Assembly (NCBI RefSeq): GCF_000382305.1
Contig: NZ_KB908024.1
Coordinates: forward strand, 62,001-126,000
DNA: 64,000 bases
Reading direction: 5' to 3'
DNA from: Vitreoscilla stercoraria DSM 513
GTDB lineage: Bacteria; Pseudomonadota; Gammaproteobacteria; Burkholderiales; Neisseriaceae
This document shows, one piece after another, positions 49,399-58,396 of this stretch. The notes beneath the pieces were generated by a model that was given only the letters and a program-made list of their open reading frames with translations, was not told where the DNA came from and ran no database searches. Numbering within the stretch: position 1 is the first letter of the stretch; the number at the start of each line of letters is the position of its first letter. The translations under genes and the position numbers were made by a program.

Positions 49399-49433
49399 AG
49401 CCATAGCATTAATCCTTTTATAATGAATGCCAT

Positions 49434-49465
49434 CAAGCGTCCTGTAAATATTTACAGGACGCTTT
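49434..49465. terminator. Inverted DUS-like pair after the 180-residue gene
   Basis: CAAGCGTCCTGTAAA (49434-49448) pairs with its complement (49451-49465) with a short loop. It is followed by GTCATAC rather than a T run. Confidence 0.82.
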
Positions 49466-49562
49466 GTCATACTTTTGATGGTTTAAATGCATCTCTTATT
49501 GCGGGAAATACAATGAAGCGAGGACACGGAGTCTTTGCTATAATTGCCTTCACAATATCTAT

Positions 49563-50345
49563 TTGAAGTGTCTGATTTTGAGTCGACAATCTACCGCCAA
49601 AATCCGCGTGGATGGGCAGCCGATGTTTGTTTTGTCTAGCAGCCCGTGGCGCGAATCCAGCTTGGCTTTGGAAGTGTTTAGCCGAGATTATGGGCGTTTG
49701 TCCTTGATTGCTCGGAGTGCTCGCAAACGACAAAGTGATTTGCGTGGTGTGTTGATGCCGTTTGTACCTTTACAGGCCGCTTGGTTTGGTCAAAATGAAC
49801 ATTACACTTTGCATACCGCACAATGGTTAGGTGGTTGGGCACAGCCTACAGGACAGGCTTTGATGAGTGCTTGGTATGTGAATGAATTGTTGCTCAAATT
49901 GACTGCGCGCGAAGATGCGATGCCGCATTTGTATCAAGGTCTGTGTGAGGTGATGCAGGCTTTGAGTTTCAATCAACAGACTGCCCAAGCCTTGCGTCAA
50001 TTTGAATGGTGCTTATTGCAAAGCTTGGGCGTGGCACCTGATTTGCGCCAAGATGAGCATGAGCAAGCATTGGATGCACACAGCCAATATTGGATGCGTC
50101 CTGAAAATGCACCATTTAAAATCGGTTCGGATGCTCGTATCAATCACATGCGTGATGCAGTTGTGGTAACGGGCGCGACTTTATTGGCATTGCAAGGACA
50201 AACACCTTGGAGCGATGTCGCCCACAAAGAGGCTTTGCGTTTGAATCGCAGCCTCATTCAATTTCGATTGCCGCAAGGCTTGCACAGCCGTGATGTTTTG
50301 CAGCAATTACAACAATGGAAACAAGACCTCAACCTTCATTTGTAG
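49563..50345 (+). CDS. recO: DNA repair protein RecO
   Basis: 260 residues if started at the TTG at 49563; a second TTG at 49578 is equally possible, and no ATG fits because the family core begins at PMFVLSSSPWRESSLALEVFSRDYGRLSLIARSARK. It loads RecA with RecR on SSB-coated gaps. The N-terminal OB fold (about 20-95) is followed by the helical domain (MSAWYVNELLLKLTAREDAMPHLYQGL) and a final RFRLPQGLHSRDVLQQL segment. A G-type DUS-like word sits near 49771. It is followed within 10 bp by pdxJ. Confidence 0.88.
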   Translation: MKCLILSRQSTAKIRVDGQPMFVLSSSPWRESSLALEVFSRDYGRLSLIARSARKRQSDLRGVLMPFVPLQAAWFGQNEHYTLHTAQWLGGWAQPTGQALMSAWYVNELLLKLTAREDAMPHLYQGLCEVMQALSFNQQTAQALRQFEWCLLQSLGVAPDLRQDEHEQALDAHSQYWMRPENAPFKIGSDARINHMRDAVVVTGATLLALQGQTPWSDVAHKEALRLNRSLIQFRLPQGLHSRDVLQQLQQWKQDLNLHL

Positions 50346-50353
50346 GAGTCAGT

Positions 50354-51097
50354 ATGTTATTAGGTGTCAATATCGACCACGTAGCGACTTTGCGCAATGC
50401 GCGTGGAACCACTTATCCTAGCCCGTTGGAAGCGGCTTTGTTGGCGGAAACGCATGGTGCGGATTTGATTACTTTGCATTTGCGTGAAGACCGTCGTCAT
50501 ATCAAAGATGCGGATGTGGCGTTGATTAAGCAAGTGTTGAAAACCCGCATGAATTTGGAAATGGCATTGACCGAAGAGATGTTGGCGCATGCTTTGGTTA
50601 TTCAACCTGAAGATGTGTGTTTGGTGCCTGAAAAGCGGGAAGAGGTGACCACAGAAGGCGGTCTGGATGTGGTTGGGCAGCGTAAAAAAGTCGCTAAATA
50701 TGTGAAAAAACTCAAAGAAGCAGGTATTCGTGTGTCTTTGTTCATTGATGCTGATGCCGATCAAATCATTGCCGCGCATGAAGTTGGCGCGCCTGTGATT
50801 GAATTGCATACGGGCGCTTATGCCGATGCTGACAATCATGAAAAACAAGCTTATGAATTGGCACGCATTGCTGCAGGGGCGGAATTGGCGGCGGAATTGG
50901 GTTTGGTGGTCAATGCAGGACATGGCTTGAACATTCACAATGTTACACCGATTGCGCAATTGTCACACATTCGTGAATTGAATATTGGTCATGCTTTGAT
51001 TGCACAATCGGTATTTTTGGGCTTGCCTGAAGCCATTCGACAAATGAAAGAAGTGATGCACCGCGCACGTACTTTGGCAGCGATTCAAGAAGGGTAA
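50354..51097 (+). CDS. pdxJ: Pyridoxine 5'-phosphate synthase
   Basis: 247 residues from ATG 50354 (TAGGAGTCAGT before it). It forms PNP from 1-deoxyxylulose 5-phosphate and 3-amino-2-oxopropyl phosphate, the last step of DXP-dependent vitamin B6 synthesis. Seen: LLGVNIDHVATLRNARGT (about 2-19), LITLHLREDRRHI (about 40-52), CLVPEKREEVTTEGGLD (about 92-108) and VNAGHGLNIHNV (about 188-199). The recO-pdxJ-acpS order is conserved in many proteobacteria. Stop and acpS start are nearly overlapping. Confidence 0.97.
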   Translation: MLLGVNIDHVATLRNARGTTYPSPLEAALLAETHGADLITLHLREDRRHIKDADVALIKQVLKTRMNLEMALTEEMLAHALVIQPEDVCLVPEKREEVTTEGGLDVVGQRKKVAKYVKKLKEAGIRVSLFIDADADQIIAAHEVGAPVIELHTGAYADADNHEKQAYELARIAAGAELAAELGLVVNAGHGLNIHNVTPIAQLSHIRELNIGHALIAQSVFLGLPEAIRQMKEVMHRARTLAAIQEG

Positions 51098-51105
51098 TGG
51101 TTGTA

Positions 51106-51483
51106 ATGATTTATGGTATTGGTACGGATATGGTGGATGTAAAACGCATCGAGCGTTTGTATGAACAATACAAAGATGCGTTTGCTTTGAAAATTTTATC
51201 GCGCTTGGAATATTTGGAATGGCAAAGCCATCCGCAGCCTGTGGCATTTTTGGCCAAGCGTTTTGCTGCCAAAGAAGCAGTGAGCAAAGCTTTGAATACG
51301 GGTCTGCGCTCGCCTGTGAGTTTGGCTAATATTGGCGTGGTACATGATGCATTGGGCAAGCCTGAATTGTGGTTTGATGAATCTTTGCAAATTTGGTTGG
51401 ACGAACGAGGTGTCAAGAATGTGCATGTGAGTTTTACCGATGAAGCACATTATTGTTTGGCATTTGTGGTGGCAGAAAAATGA
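51106..51483 (+). CDS. acpS: Holo-[acyl-carrier-protein] synthase
   Basis: 125 residues from ATG 51106, preferred over the ATG at 51097 that overlaps the pdxJ stop too closely for a ribosome site. It transfers phosphopantetheine from CoA to ACP. Seen: the Mg-binding Asp in MIYGIGTDMVDVKRIERL, and the substrate-binding helix AFLAKRFAAKEAVSKALNTG (about 46-65) with its Glu. Trimer-forming short family, normal length. Its stop overlaps the next gene as ATGA. Confidence 0.95.
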   Translation: MIYGIGTDMVDVKRIERLYEQYKDAFALKILSRLEYLEWQSHPQPVAFLAKRFAAKEAVSKALNTGLRSPVSLANIGVVHDALGKPELWFDESLQIWLDERGVKNVHVSFTDEAHYCLAFVVAEK

Positions 51484-52241
51484 GTGTGAAGTTGACCCAT
51501 GTGGTTGCGGCGGTGATTTTGAATGAGCGTGGCGAATTTTTATTAAGCTCGCGTCCTGAAGGTAAGGCATATGCTGGATTTTGGGAATTTGCAGGCGGTA
51601 AAGTGGAAGCAGGTGAAACCGAATTGGCGGCTTTACAGCGTGAATTGCACGAAGAGCTCGGCATTCAAATTGCTGCTGCGACACCGTGGTTGACCAAAAC
51701 GTATCGCTATGAACATGCGCATGTGTATTTGCGTTTTTTCCGTGTATTGCCGCAGCAATGGCAAGGCGAGATTCAATGTCGTGAGCAGCAACAATATTCA
51801 TGGCAACAAGCAGGACGTTTTGATGTGGAGCCGATGTTGCCTGCCAATGGCCCGATTTTGCGTGCTTTGAGTTTGCCTTGGTTGTTAAAAGGGCGTCCTG
51901 AAAGCGGTTGGCGTGGTCAAAATGGTGTGGGTGAGGTGTGGATGGCGTTTGATGTGGCCGCTGATGTGGTTTTACACACAAATATGCACTTGCCTACTGT
52001 CCAAACAGAAACTTTACATTTGCTGCCTTGGTCTGTGTCTGCGCAAGAATGTGCGGGGGATGGTTGGTGGTGGCGTCCTGTTGCTTTGTCAGATATTGAG
52101 ACGTTGTGTGTTCAATTGCGCAAGCGTCCTGTAGACATGCCTATGGTGGTTTTGCTTGATGAACATTTAATGAATCAGGCATCGATACTGCAAGACTTGG
52201 GTGTGCATGTGGCTGTGACAATGGCAGAGGATACGGCATGA
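51480..52241 (+). CDS. Nudix hydrolase (MutT-like) with unassigned C-terminal domain
   Basis: 253 residues. The N-terminal ~130 residues are a MutT-type Nudix domain with the box G-x5-E-x7-REx2EEx-G at about residues 40-61 (GKVEAGETELAALQRELHEELG), and TKTYRYEHAHVYLRFFRV typical of 8-oxo-dGTP pyrophosphatases. In several Neisseriaceae MutT proteins a thiamine-phosphate-synthase-like domain follows; here ~120 residues with DVAADVVLHTNMHLP and MPMVVLLDEHLMNQASILQ remain and could be a degenerate form. Start overlaps acpS (ATGA). Three T-type DUS cores lie inside. Confidence 0.85.
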   Translation: MSVKLTHVVAAVILNERGEFLLSSRPEGKAYAGFWEFAGGKVEAGETELAALQRELHEELGIQIAAATPWLTKTYRYEHAHVYLRFFRVLPQQWQGEIQCREQQQYSWQQAGRFDVEPMLPANGPILRALSLPWLLKGRPESGWRGQNGVGEVWMAFDVAADVVLHTNMHLPTVQTETLHLLPWSVSAQECAGDGWWWRPVALSDIETLCVQLRKRPVDMPMVVLLDEHLMNQASILQDLGVHVAVTMAEDTA

Positions 52242-52669
52242 AAAAACATGTATTGTTATTGATTGCCATTGTTATTGTGGCAGCGATTATGGCAAAAATC
52301 ATTGCGGTGGTGGCGTTTACCGATACCAAGACTGTTCAAGCTTTGGATGCGCCACAAATCACATGCGAGCTGGAAAAAAATTGCGTTTTGGATGCGCAAA
52401 CCCAAGTGAAAAGTTTGGAGCGTTTGCGTTTGAATCAACCATTTCATGTGGTGTTGCAATCGAATACACCTGTTGAAGAAGTGTCTGTGAGTTTCAGTAT
52501 GACGGACATGGAAATTGGTTATAACCGTTATAAATTAACGACTGAAGATGGCAAAACATGGAAAACGGAAATCAAACTGCCATTTTGTACACTCAGTCGT
52601 GCCGATTACATTGCCACATGGCGTGTGGGTGGGCGCAAATATGAAAGTTTGTTGAATGTCACTGATTAA
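52238..52669 (+). CDS. Unknown membrane-anchored protein
   Basis: 143 residues; the ATG overlaps the Nudix stop by 4 bp, so translation is coupled. An N-terminal anchor (HVLLLIAIVIVAAIMAKIIAVVAF) is followed by a periplasmic beta-rich domain with CELEKNC (Cys 43 and 49) and a further Cys in LPFCTLSRADY. The pattern of paired Cys with beta strands resembles small periplasmic domains of respiratory or copper-handling proteins, but no family is assigned. Confidence 0.65.
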   Translation: MKKHVLLLIAIVIVAAIMAKIIAVVAFTDTKTVQALDAPQITCELEKNCVLDAQTQVKSLERLRLNQPFHVVLQSNTPVEEVSVSFSMTDMEIGYNRYKLTTEDGKTWKTEIKLPFCTLSRADYIATWRVGGRKYESLLNVTD

Positions 52670-52735
52670 TGTGGGCAAGCTGGTTTTGCATTACAATGAG
52701 GCTGAATTCACCATCTTGATACAAAAGGAATTGTC

Positions 52736-53056
52736 ATGATTGCAAAAAAAATCTTGGAAGAAATTTCGTCTAAATTGGGCGATACCATTGCACAAAGTCC
52801 TGCCAAAGACATCGAAAAAAACGTCAAAACCTTGATGGGTTCGGCTTTTAATCGCATGGATTTGGTGACGCGTGAAGAGTTTGATATTCAGCAACAAGTG
52901 TTGATCAAAACCCGTGAAATGTTGGGTAAATTAGAACAACGTGTGGCTCAATTGGAAGCGGCGCAAGGTTTGACTCAAGTGGAAACGGCAGCTTCGGTAG
53001 ATACGGCATCTGCTGAAGCTGAAGCGTCTGTGACAGAGGACAAAGCCGCTTCATAA
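52736..53056 (+). CDS. ubiK: Ubiquinone biosynthesis accessory factor UbiK
   Basis: 106 residues. BMFP/YqiC family: amphipathic N-terminal helix (IAKKILEEISSKLGDTIAQSP) and the coiled-coil core (DLVTREEFDIQQQVLIKTREMLGKLEQRVAQLEA). The C-terminus is an acidic Ala/Ser/Val tail. The protein trimerises and helps organise the Ubi enzyme complex in aerobic ubiquinone synthesis. RBS AAAGGAATTGTC. It is 12 bp from comM. Confidence 0.9.
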   Translation: MIAKKILEEISSKLGDTIAQSPAKDIEKNVKTLMGSAFNRMDLVTREEFDIQQQVLIKTREMLGKLEQRVAQLEAAQGLTQVETAASVDTASAEAEASVTEDKAAS

Positions 53057-53068
53057 AAGGAGTCTGAC

Positions 53069-54583
53069 ATGTCGTTGGCAATGGTGTATTCGAGGGCTTT
53101 GACTGGAATGAACGCACCTTTGGTGGAGGTAGAAGCCCACTTAGCCAACGGCTTGCCTGCTTTTAATTTGGTTGGCTTGCCAGACACGGAAGTCAAAGAA
53201 AGTCGTGAGCGCGTTCGTGCTGCGATTGTACAATCAGGATTTGAATTTCCTACCAAAAAAATCACGGTCAATTTGGCACCTGCTGATTTGCCCAAAGATT
53301 CAGGTCGCTTTGATTTGCCGATTGCGATTGCCATTTTGTTGGCATCAGGTCAAATCAAACCACAACAAACAGACATTTTACAATTTGAATTTGCTGGAGA
53401 ATTGGCGCTTTCAGGACGCTTGCGACCGATTCGAGGCGCTTTGGCGATGGCTGTGGCTTGTGCTAGCCACCAACGAGCATTTGTTTTGCCTAGTGTGAGT
53501 GCAGAGCAAGCGGCATTGTTGCCTGATGCGACGGTGTATGCTGCCGAAAGCTTGAGCCAAGTGGCAGCGCAATTGAATGGTTTGCAGCCGTGGCAAATAG
53601 CGCAATATGATGGTGTGGCGCAAACGCCCGAAGCATTGTTGGATTTGGTCGATGTTAAGGGTCAGCACAGCGCACGTTTTGCATTGGAAGTGGCTGCGGC
53701 TGGTGGGCATCATTTATTGATGTTAGGGCCGCCAGGCACAGGGAAATCCATGTTGGCGCAGCGTTTGCCCAGTATTTTACCCCCTTTGAATACGCAAGAG
53801 CGTTTGAGTTTGGCCAGTATTCGTTCTTTATTGATGCAGAAAACAGCCGATGTTTTGCCTGCGCATCGTCCTTTTATTGCACCACATCACTCTGCTTCAT
53901 TGGCTTCATTGGTCGGTGGTGGCTCAGACCCTAAGCCTGGCGCGGTTTCTTTGGCGCATCACGGCATTTTGTTTTTGGATGAGTTGCCAGAGTTTGACCG
54001 AAAAGTATTGGAATCTTTGCGTGAGCCATTAGAGCAAGGTGAAATTCACATTTCTAGAGCCAAAAGCCATGTGGTATTTCCTGCACAATTTCAATTGGTC
54101 GCAGCGATGAATCCTTGTCCTTGTGGTTTTTCAGGACACCCCAGTAAGCCATGCCGTTGTTCTGTGGAAAGCATACAACGCTATCGAGGGAAAATTTCAG
54201 GACCTTTGTTAGATCGCATGGATATTATTATTGAAGTACCTGCTTTGGGGCATGATGATTTGATATTGAAAAGCATACCTGAAAGCAGTGCGGCTGTTAA
54301 AATGCGTGTACATGACGCTTACATTTTACAACAGCAGCGACAAGGTAAGAGCAATGCGGCTTTAGGGGTTGCGCAATTGCAAAGCTTGGCAAAAATTGAA
54401 AATGATGCGCAAGCTTATTTGTCAAAAATAATCAATGATTTGGGCTTGTCTGTGCGTGTGTTTCATCGTTTGTTAAGATTGGCCCGTACCTGCGCAGACT
54501 TGCAAAGAAATGATACAGTTAAGGTTCAGCATATCATTCAGGCAATACAGTTGCGAAGGGCGGGGTCAAATCGCTTTAGTTAA
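53069..54583 (+). CDS. comM: ComM/YifB-type Mg-chelatase-like AAA+ helicase
   Basis: 504 residues. Branch-migration helicase that promotes integration of imported DNA in natural transformation. The N-terminal Lon-like domain (GLPAFNLVGLPDTEVKESRERVRAA, about 30-54) is followed by the AAA+ core with Walker A LMLGPPGTGKSMLAQRLPSILPP (about 219-241) and Walker B GILFLDELPEF (about 300-310). A zinc-ribbon-like MNPCPCGFSGHP (about 350-361) is also present. Ribosome site AAGGAGTCTGAC. In a genome with a dense uptake-sequence population, this fits a functioning transformation system. Confidence 0.93.
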   Translation: MSLAMVYSRALTGMNAPLVEVEAHLANGLPAFNLVGLPDTEVKESRERVRAAIVQSGFEFPTKKITVNLAPADLPKDSGRFDLPIAIAILLASGQIKPQQTDILQFEFAGELALSGRLRPIRGALAMAVACASHQRAFVLPSVSAEQAALLPDATVYAAESLSQVAAQLNGLQPWQIAQYDGVAQTPEALLDLVDVKGQHSARFALEVAAAGGHHLLMLGPPGTGKSMLAQRLPSILPPLNTQERLSLASIRSLLMQKTADVLPAHRPFIAPHHSASLASLVGGGSDPKPGAVSLAHHGILFLDELPEFDRKVLESLREPLEQGEIHISRAKSHVVFPAQFQLVAAMNPCPCGFSGHPSKPCRCSVESIQRYRGKISGPLLDRMDIIIEVPALGHDDLILKSIPESSAAVKMRVHDAYILQQQRQGKSNAALGVAQLQSLAKIENDAQAYLSKIINDLGLSVRVFHRLLRLARTCADLQRNDTVKVQHIIQAIQLRRAGSNRFS

Positions 54584-54647
54584 CATTTAAAACTTGGTAA
54601 CATAACGCCGATTCTGTCATTCTGCGTTCAGAAAGTACATATTTAAT

Positions 54648-55466
54648 ATGAATAAAAAAATGTATCAGCGACAAAGCAAGTCTAAGTCATCGGGGAAAAC
54701 TTTGACAGGGATTTTGATTGGTTTGATTTTGGGCGCTGTCATTATTGCGGTGTTGTTATGGTTTTTGAATCAAAATCGTGTGCCAACAGAGCCGCAAAAA
54801 ACATCGCAAAACAAAGATGTCGAAATTATGATTCCCAATCAAGCCGTTTTGCCTGATACGCGAGAGATTTCGGGGTCTGTGGCGTCGGCAGTATCGGTGG
54901 TGGAAGAGTCTGTCAGTGGTTGGATAGAGGTGGATGAGGGGCTAGATGAGGCGGATAAATCAGTCAGCTTGTCGCCTGTGATTTTGCCTTCGTCTAAGTC
55001 TGAAACAGGACAATCCTCATTGACTGATGAAAAAGCTAAGGACAAACCCGAGCTAAAAAAACAGCCTGAAGTGAAAAAACCAGTTGAACACAAAGCGCCT
55101 GTAGCACCAGAGAAGATTAAACCAAGCGCAGAGCAGATTTTAGAGCACGGTAGCGTAGAAAAAGCGCGTGCCGCAGCAAAAACTGAGACTGTTGCGAAAG
55201 AAACACCACCTAAAAAAGAAGCTATAAATAAAAAAGCAACGTCCGCCAAAGTGCAAGCGGGTTCTTATGGTAAAACTGAGCAGGCTGAGGCACAGCGTGC
55301 GAAGTTGGCATTATTGGGTATTGCTTCACATATCGAGTCCGCTCAGGTGAATGGCAAAACAGTACACCGTGTGCGTACGGAAACTTTGAGTGGCGAGCAA
55401 GCAGCTCAAGTGCGTCAAAAGTTACAACAGCAAGGCATTGATGCTATTACGGTAAGTGGCCAATAA
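54648..55466 (+). CDS. SPOR-domain cell-division protein (FtsN-like)
   Basis: 272 residues. A short basic cytoplasmic end (MYQRQSKSKSSGKTL) and one membrane segment (LTGILIGLILGAVIIAVLLWFL, about 19-40) are followed by a long, low-complexity periplasmic linker rich in Lys, Glu, Pro and Ser. A C-terminal SPOR domain lies at about 200-270 (VQAGSYGKTEQAEAQRAKLALLGI and HRVRTETLSGEQAAQVRQKL). SPOR domains bind denuded septal peptidoglycan; FtsN-like placement is by architecture. The next gene, dsbA, is 40 bp away. Confidence 0.88.
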   Translation: MNKKMYQRQSKSKSSGKTLTGILIGLILGAVIIAVLLWFLNQNRVPTEPQKTSQNKDVEIMIPNQAVLPDTREISGSVASAVSVVEESVSGWIEVDEGLDEADKSVSLSPVILPSSKSETGQSSLTDEKAKDKPELKKQPEVKKPVEHKAPVAPEKIKPSAEQILEHGSVEKARAAAKTETVAKETPPKKEAINKKATSAKVQAGSYGKTEQAEAQRAKLALLGIASHIESAQVNGKTVHRVRTETLSGEQAAQVRQKLQQQGIDAITVSGQ

Positions 55467-55506
55467 ACGGTGCGCATCATCAAATAGAAATGCATAAGGA
55501 AATAAC

Positions 55507-56190
55507 ATGTTACAAAAATGGATTGCAACTGCGGTATTAGCGCTGGGCTTTGTGGGTGTGTCGCAAGCGGCATTGGTTGAGGGGCAAGACTTTGCAGTAT
55601 TGCCTAAACCTGTACCTCAATTGCAACAGGATAAAATTGAAGTTTTAGAGTTTTTTGGCTATTTCTGTATTCATTGTAAGAACTTAGATCCTACTTTGTT
55701 AGCCCATGTGAAAAAAATGCCAAGTGATACTTATTTCCGTGGTGAACATGTGGTGTGGCGACCTGAAGACATTGGTTTGGCGCGTATTACAGCAGCGGTG
55801 AATGCTTCTGGTTTAAAATACCAAGCCAACCCTGCGATTTTCAAAGCAGTGATGGATGAGAAGATTAATTTAAGCAATCCTGATGTGTTTAAAGATTGGG
55901 TTGTGAAACAAACGGCATTTGATGGTCAAAAATTATTGGCAGCTTACAATGGTTTTCAAAATCAAGCTGAAGCCAAAGCGATGGCGCAATTAAGTGCAGA
56001 CCATGCCATCCAAAGTACGCCAACGATTATTATTGGCGGCAAATACCGTTTGTTATCTCAAGACATGAATAAATTGGATGAATTGATTGATAAGGTACGT
56101 CAAGAGCGTGGTATGCCAGCGGCACAAATCAAAGCGGCAGTGAAAATGCCTGCAACTGGTGCTCGTTTGGCTAAGGCCGCTAATCAATAA
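55507..56190 (+). CDS. dsbA: Thiol:disulfide interchange protein DsbA
   Basis: 227 residues with a signal peptide (about 1-21, ending SQAAL). It introduces disulfides into periplasmic proteins. The thioredoxin-fold active site is C54-I-H-C57 in GYFCIHCKNL (E. coli has CPHC), and the cis-Pro region STPTIIIGGKYRLL follows at about 170-183. The inserted helical domain lies between. RBS TAAGGAAATAAC. It likely supports folding of pili, porins and other Cys-paired envelope proteins. Confidence 0.95.
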   Translation: MLQKWIATAVLALGFVGVSQAALVEGQDFAVLPKPVPQLQQDKIEVLEFFGYFCIHCKNLDPTLLAHVKKMPSDTYFRGEHVVWRPEDIGLARITAAVNASGLKYQANPAIFKAVMDEKINLSNPDVFKDWVVKQTAFDGQKLLAAYNGFQNQAEAKAMAQLSADHAIQSTPTIIIGGKYRLLSQDMNKLDELIDKVRQERGMPAAQIKAAVKMPATGARLAKAANQ

Positions 56191-56218
56191 ACTGAGTGAA
56201 AATCAATTTTTGTAGTAG

Positions 56219-56246
56219 GGCAGCTTATGACAAGCTGCCTTTTTTA
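56219..56246 (+). terminator. Terminator between dsbA and uppP
   Basis: GGGCAGCTT and AAGCTGCCT arms pair over 9 bp with one wobble and an ATGAC loop, followed by a T run near 56240-56245. Confidence 0.82.
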
Positions 56247-56275
56247 GTGCATGCGAGATATCTTGAGGTTGAATG

Positions 56276-57085
56276 ATGAGTTTTTTTGAAGCGATTTTGA
56301 TTGCAATTGTTGAAGGGTTAACTGAGTTTTTACCCGTTTCTTCAACGGCACATATGATTTTTACCAGTTCATTTTTTGGTATACAAGAAGATACCTTTGT
56401 CAAAATGTTTATGGTGTCGATTCAGTTAGGCAGTATTTTGGCTGTGGTTGCCATGTATTGGAAACGCTTTTTTGGCGCCAATAGTAAGCTTTTTTATGTG
56501 AAGTTAGCTTTTGCAGTGTTGCCTGCTTTGGTATTAGGTAAATTGTTTGATGATGCAATTGAAGCGGTGTTGGGCAGCCCTCGCCCTATTGCGGTGATGT
56601 TAATCATAGGTGGTGTGGTTTTGTTGTTTATAGACAAAGTTTTTCAAAACCCAAGCATTCATTCGGAGCAAGAAATCAGTATTAAAAAAGCAGTGGCGAT
56701 TGGTTTTTGGCAATGTTTGGCAATGATGCCTGGTACCAGTCGTTCGGCAGCATCTATTATTGGTGGTATGCAGCAAGGTTTATCACGACAAGCTGCTGCA
56801 GAATTTTCATTTTTCTTAGCGGTACCAACCATGTTGGCAGTGACCACTTATTCTTTGTTTGTCAAAGAGTGGGGATTAGAAGGTGAGGGCTTGACTGGGG
56901 TTGAAATGATGATGGAAACGCCACAGAATTTGTGGTTGTTTTTAGTCGGAATGGTTGTGGCATTTGTGGTCGCAATGATTGCCATTAAGTTTTTTATAGG
57001 CATTATCAAGCGTTATGGTTTTAAACCGTGGGGTTGGTATCGTATTGTAGTGGGTATTGTTTTATTGGCTTATTTCAGTTTTTAA
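56276..57085 (+). CDS. uppP: Undecaprenyl-diphosphate phosphatase
   Basis: 269 residues from ATG 56276, chosen over 56273 because it sits 7 bases from GAGG. Inner-membrane enzyme (BacA family) with about eight helices that recycles C55-PP to C55-P for cell-wall synthesis; overexpression in other species gives bacitracin resistance. Both active motifs are present: AIVEGLTEFLPVSSTAHM (about 11-28) and MPGTSRSAASIIGGM (about 157-171). Its partner uppS is 49 kb away. Confidence 0.95.
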   Translation: MSFFEAILIAIVEGLTEFLPVSSTAHMIFTSSFFGIQEDTFVKMFMVSIQLGSILAVVAMYWKRFFGANSKLFYVKLAFAVLPALVLGKLFDDAIEAVLGSPRPIAVMLIIGGVVLLFIDKVFQNPSIHSEQEISIKKAVAIGFWQCLAMMPGTSRSAASIIGGMQQGLSRQAAAEFSFFLAVPTMLAVTTYSLFVKEWGLEGEGLTGVEMMMETPQNLWLFLVGMVVAFVVAMIAIKFFIGIIKRYGFKPWGWYRIVVGIVLLAYFSF

Positions 57086-57164
57086 GCTTTAAAAATCTAT
57101 TCAGACAGCTTTTTACTGTGATTTTGGCGCAGCTGTGCTATTATTGAGTGTAAAAAACTGTCGG

Positions 57165-57194
57165 AGGTGGGTGTAAACCCCGCCTTTTATTTTG
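57165..57194 (+). terminator. Hairpin terminator after uppP, before hisZ
   Basis: AGGTGGG (57165-57171) pairs with CCCGCCT (57179-57185) with one T-G pair and a short loop, followed by TTTATTTT. It lies 80 bp after uppP and 22 bp before the hisZ start, so an attenuator role for hisZ is also possible. Confidence 0.7.
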
Positions 57195-57215
57195 TATAAA
57201 AAAAGAGAGTTCCTC

Positions 57216-58376
57216 ATGCAATCTTGGCAATTACCTGAATACATTGCCGATATCCTGCCGTCTACTGCACGGCAATTGGAAAGTGCTAAAGAAGCACTAC
57301 TAGGTCTTTTCAGGGTACACGGTTATGAGCTTGTTAGCCCTCCTTTACTCGAATACACATCTTCCCTTTTATTAGACATTGATGATGGCTTAGCATTGAA
57401 AACCATCCGTATTGTTGACCAAATCAGTGGTCGCCAATTGGGTTTGCGTGCTGACATCACCCCACAAGTGGCGCGTATTGATGCTCATTTGTTGTCTGCC
57501 AATGATGGTATTAACCGTTTGTGTTATGCAGGTTCGGTTATCCATGCACGTCCAGACAGCTTGTTGAGCACGCGTGAGCCTTTGCAAGTGGGTGCGGAAT
57601 TGTATGGTTATGAAGGTATTGAGGCTGATGTTGAAATCATTGACTTGATGTTGAAAACATTGAAATTAGCACATGCAAAAAATGTGTATTTGTCATTGGG
57701 TCATGTGGGAATTTTTCAAGCATTGGCTGACAAAGCGCAACTCACTGTCGCACAAAGTCGTGAATTATTGTCTTTAATGAAAGACAAAGACAGTGAGGCT
57801 GTATTGGCGGCAATGGCTGGTTGGGATATTGACACCATTTGGAAGCAAACTTTTGCGGTATTGCCAACTTTGTATGGTGATGTGGAAACAGTCTTGAGCC
57901 GTGCTAAAACTGAATTGCCTGCGATTAAAGGTGTTCAGGACGCTTTGGATGCATTGAAAACCATTTGCAAACAGTTTAAAGAATATAAAGTGCATATCGA
58001 CTTGTCGATTTTACGCAATGATTCTTATCACACGGGTTTGTTGTTTGCAGCTTATGCGCCAGGTTGGTCTGATGCTTTGGCTCGTGGTGGTCGTTATGAT
58101 GGTTTGGGTCATCAGTTTGGCCGAGCACGTCCTGCGACAGGCTTTAGCTTAGATTTGCGTGATTTGATTGAAGTGTTGCCACAAAAACCAGCCAAACAAG
58201 GTATTAAAGTGGCGGCTCAATGGGCAGTGGATGCCAAAGCCTTTATGGATGAGTTGCGTGCGCAAGGCGAAGTGGTTGTGATTGATTATGTGGGTGACGA
58301 TGCCAATACATTGCATTGTGACCGTGAATTGGTATTAAAAGACGGGGCATGGATGACTGTGCCTTGTAATTGTTAA
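57216..58376 (+). CDS. hisZ: ATP phosphoribosyltransferase regulatory subunit HisZ
   Basis: 386 residues from ATG 57216. A HisS paralogue without tRNA-charging activity that binds short-form HisG and mediates histidine feedback. The class II synthetase-like core is visible (LLGLFRVHGYELVSPPLLEYTSSLL, motif 2 RADITPQVARIDAHL, and GFSLDLRDLIEVL in place of motif 3), but the HisS anticodon domain is missing. Two genes before purA, a pairing conserved in Neisseria and other betaproteobacteria. The C-terminus is Cys-rich (VPCNC). Confidence 0.93.
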   Translation: MQSWQLPEYIADILPSTARQLESAKEALLGLFRVHGYELVSPPLLEYTSSLLLDIDDGLALKTIRIVDQISGRQLGLRADITPQVARIDAHLLSANDGINRLCYAGSVIHARPDSLLSTREPLQVGAELYGYEGIEADVEIIDLMLKTLKLAHAKNVYLSLGHVGIFQALADKAQLTVAQSRELLSLMKDKDSEAVLAAMAGWDIDTIWKQTFAVLPTLYGDVETVLSRAKTELPAIKGVQDALDALKTICKQFKEYKVHIDLSILRNDSYHTGLLFAAYAPGWSDALARGGRYDGLGHQFGRARPATGFSLDLRDLIEVLPQKPAKQGIKVAAQWAVDAKAFMDELRAQGEVVVIDYVGDDANTLHCDRELVLKDGAWMTVPCNC

Positions 58377-58396
58377 TTTTGAAGTAGGAATAAACA

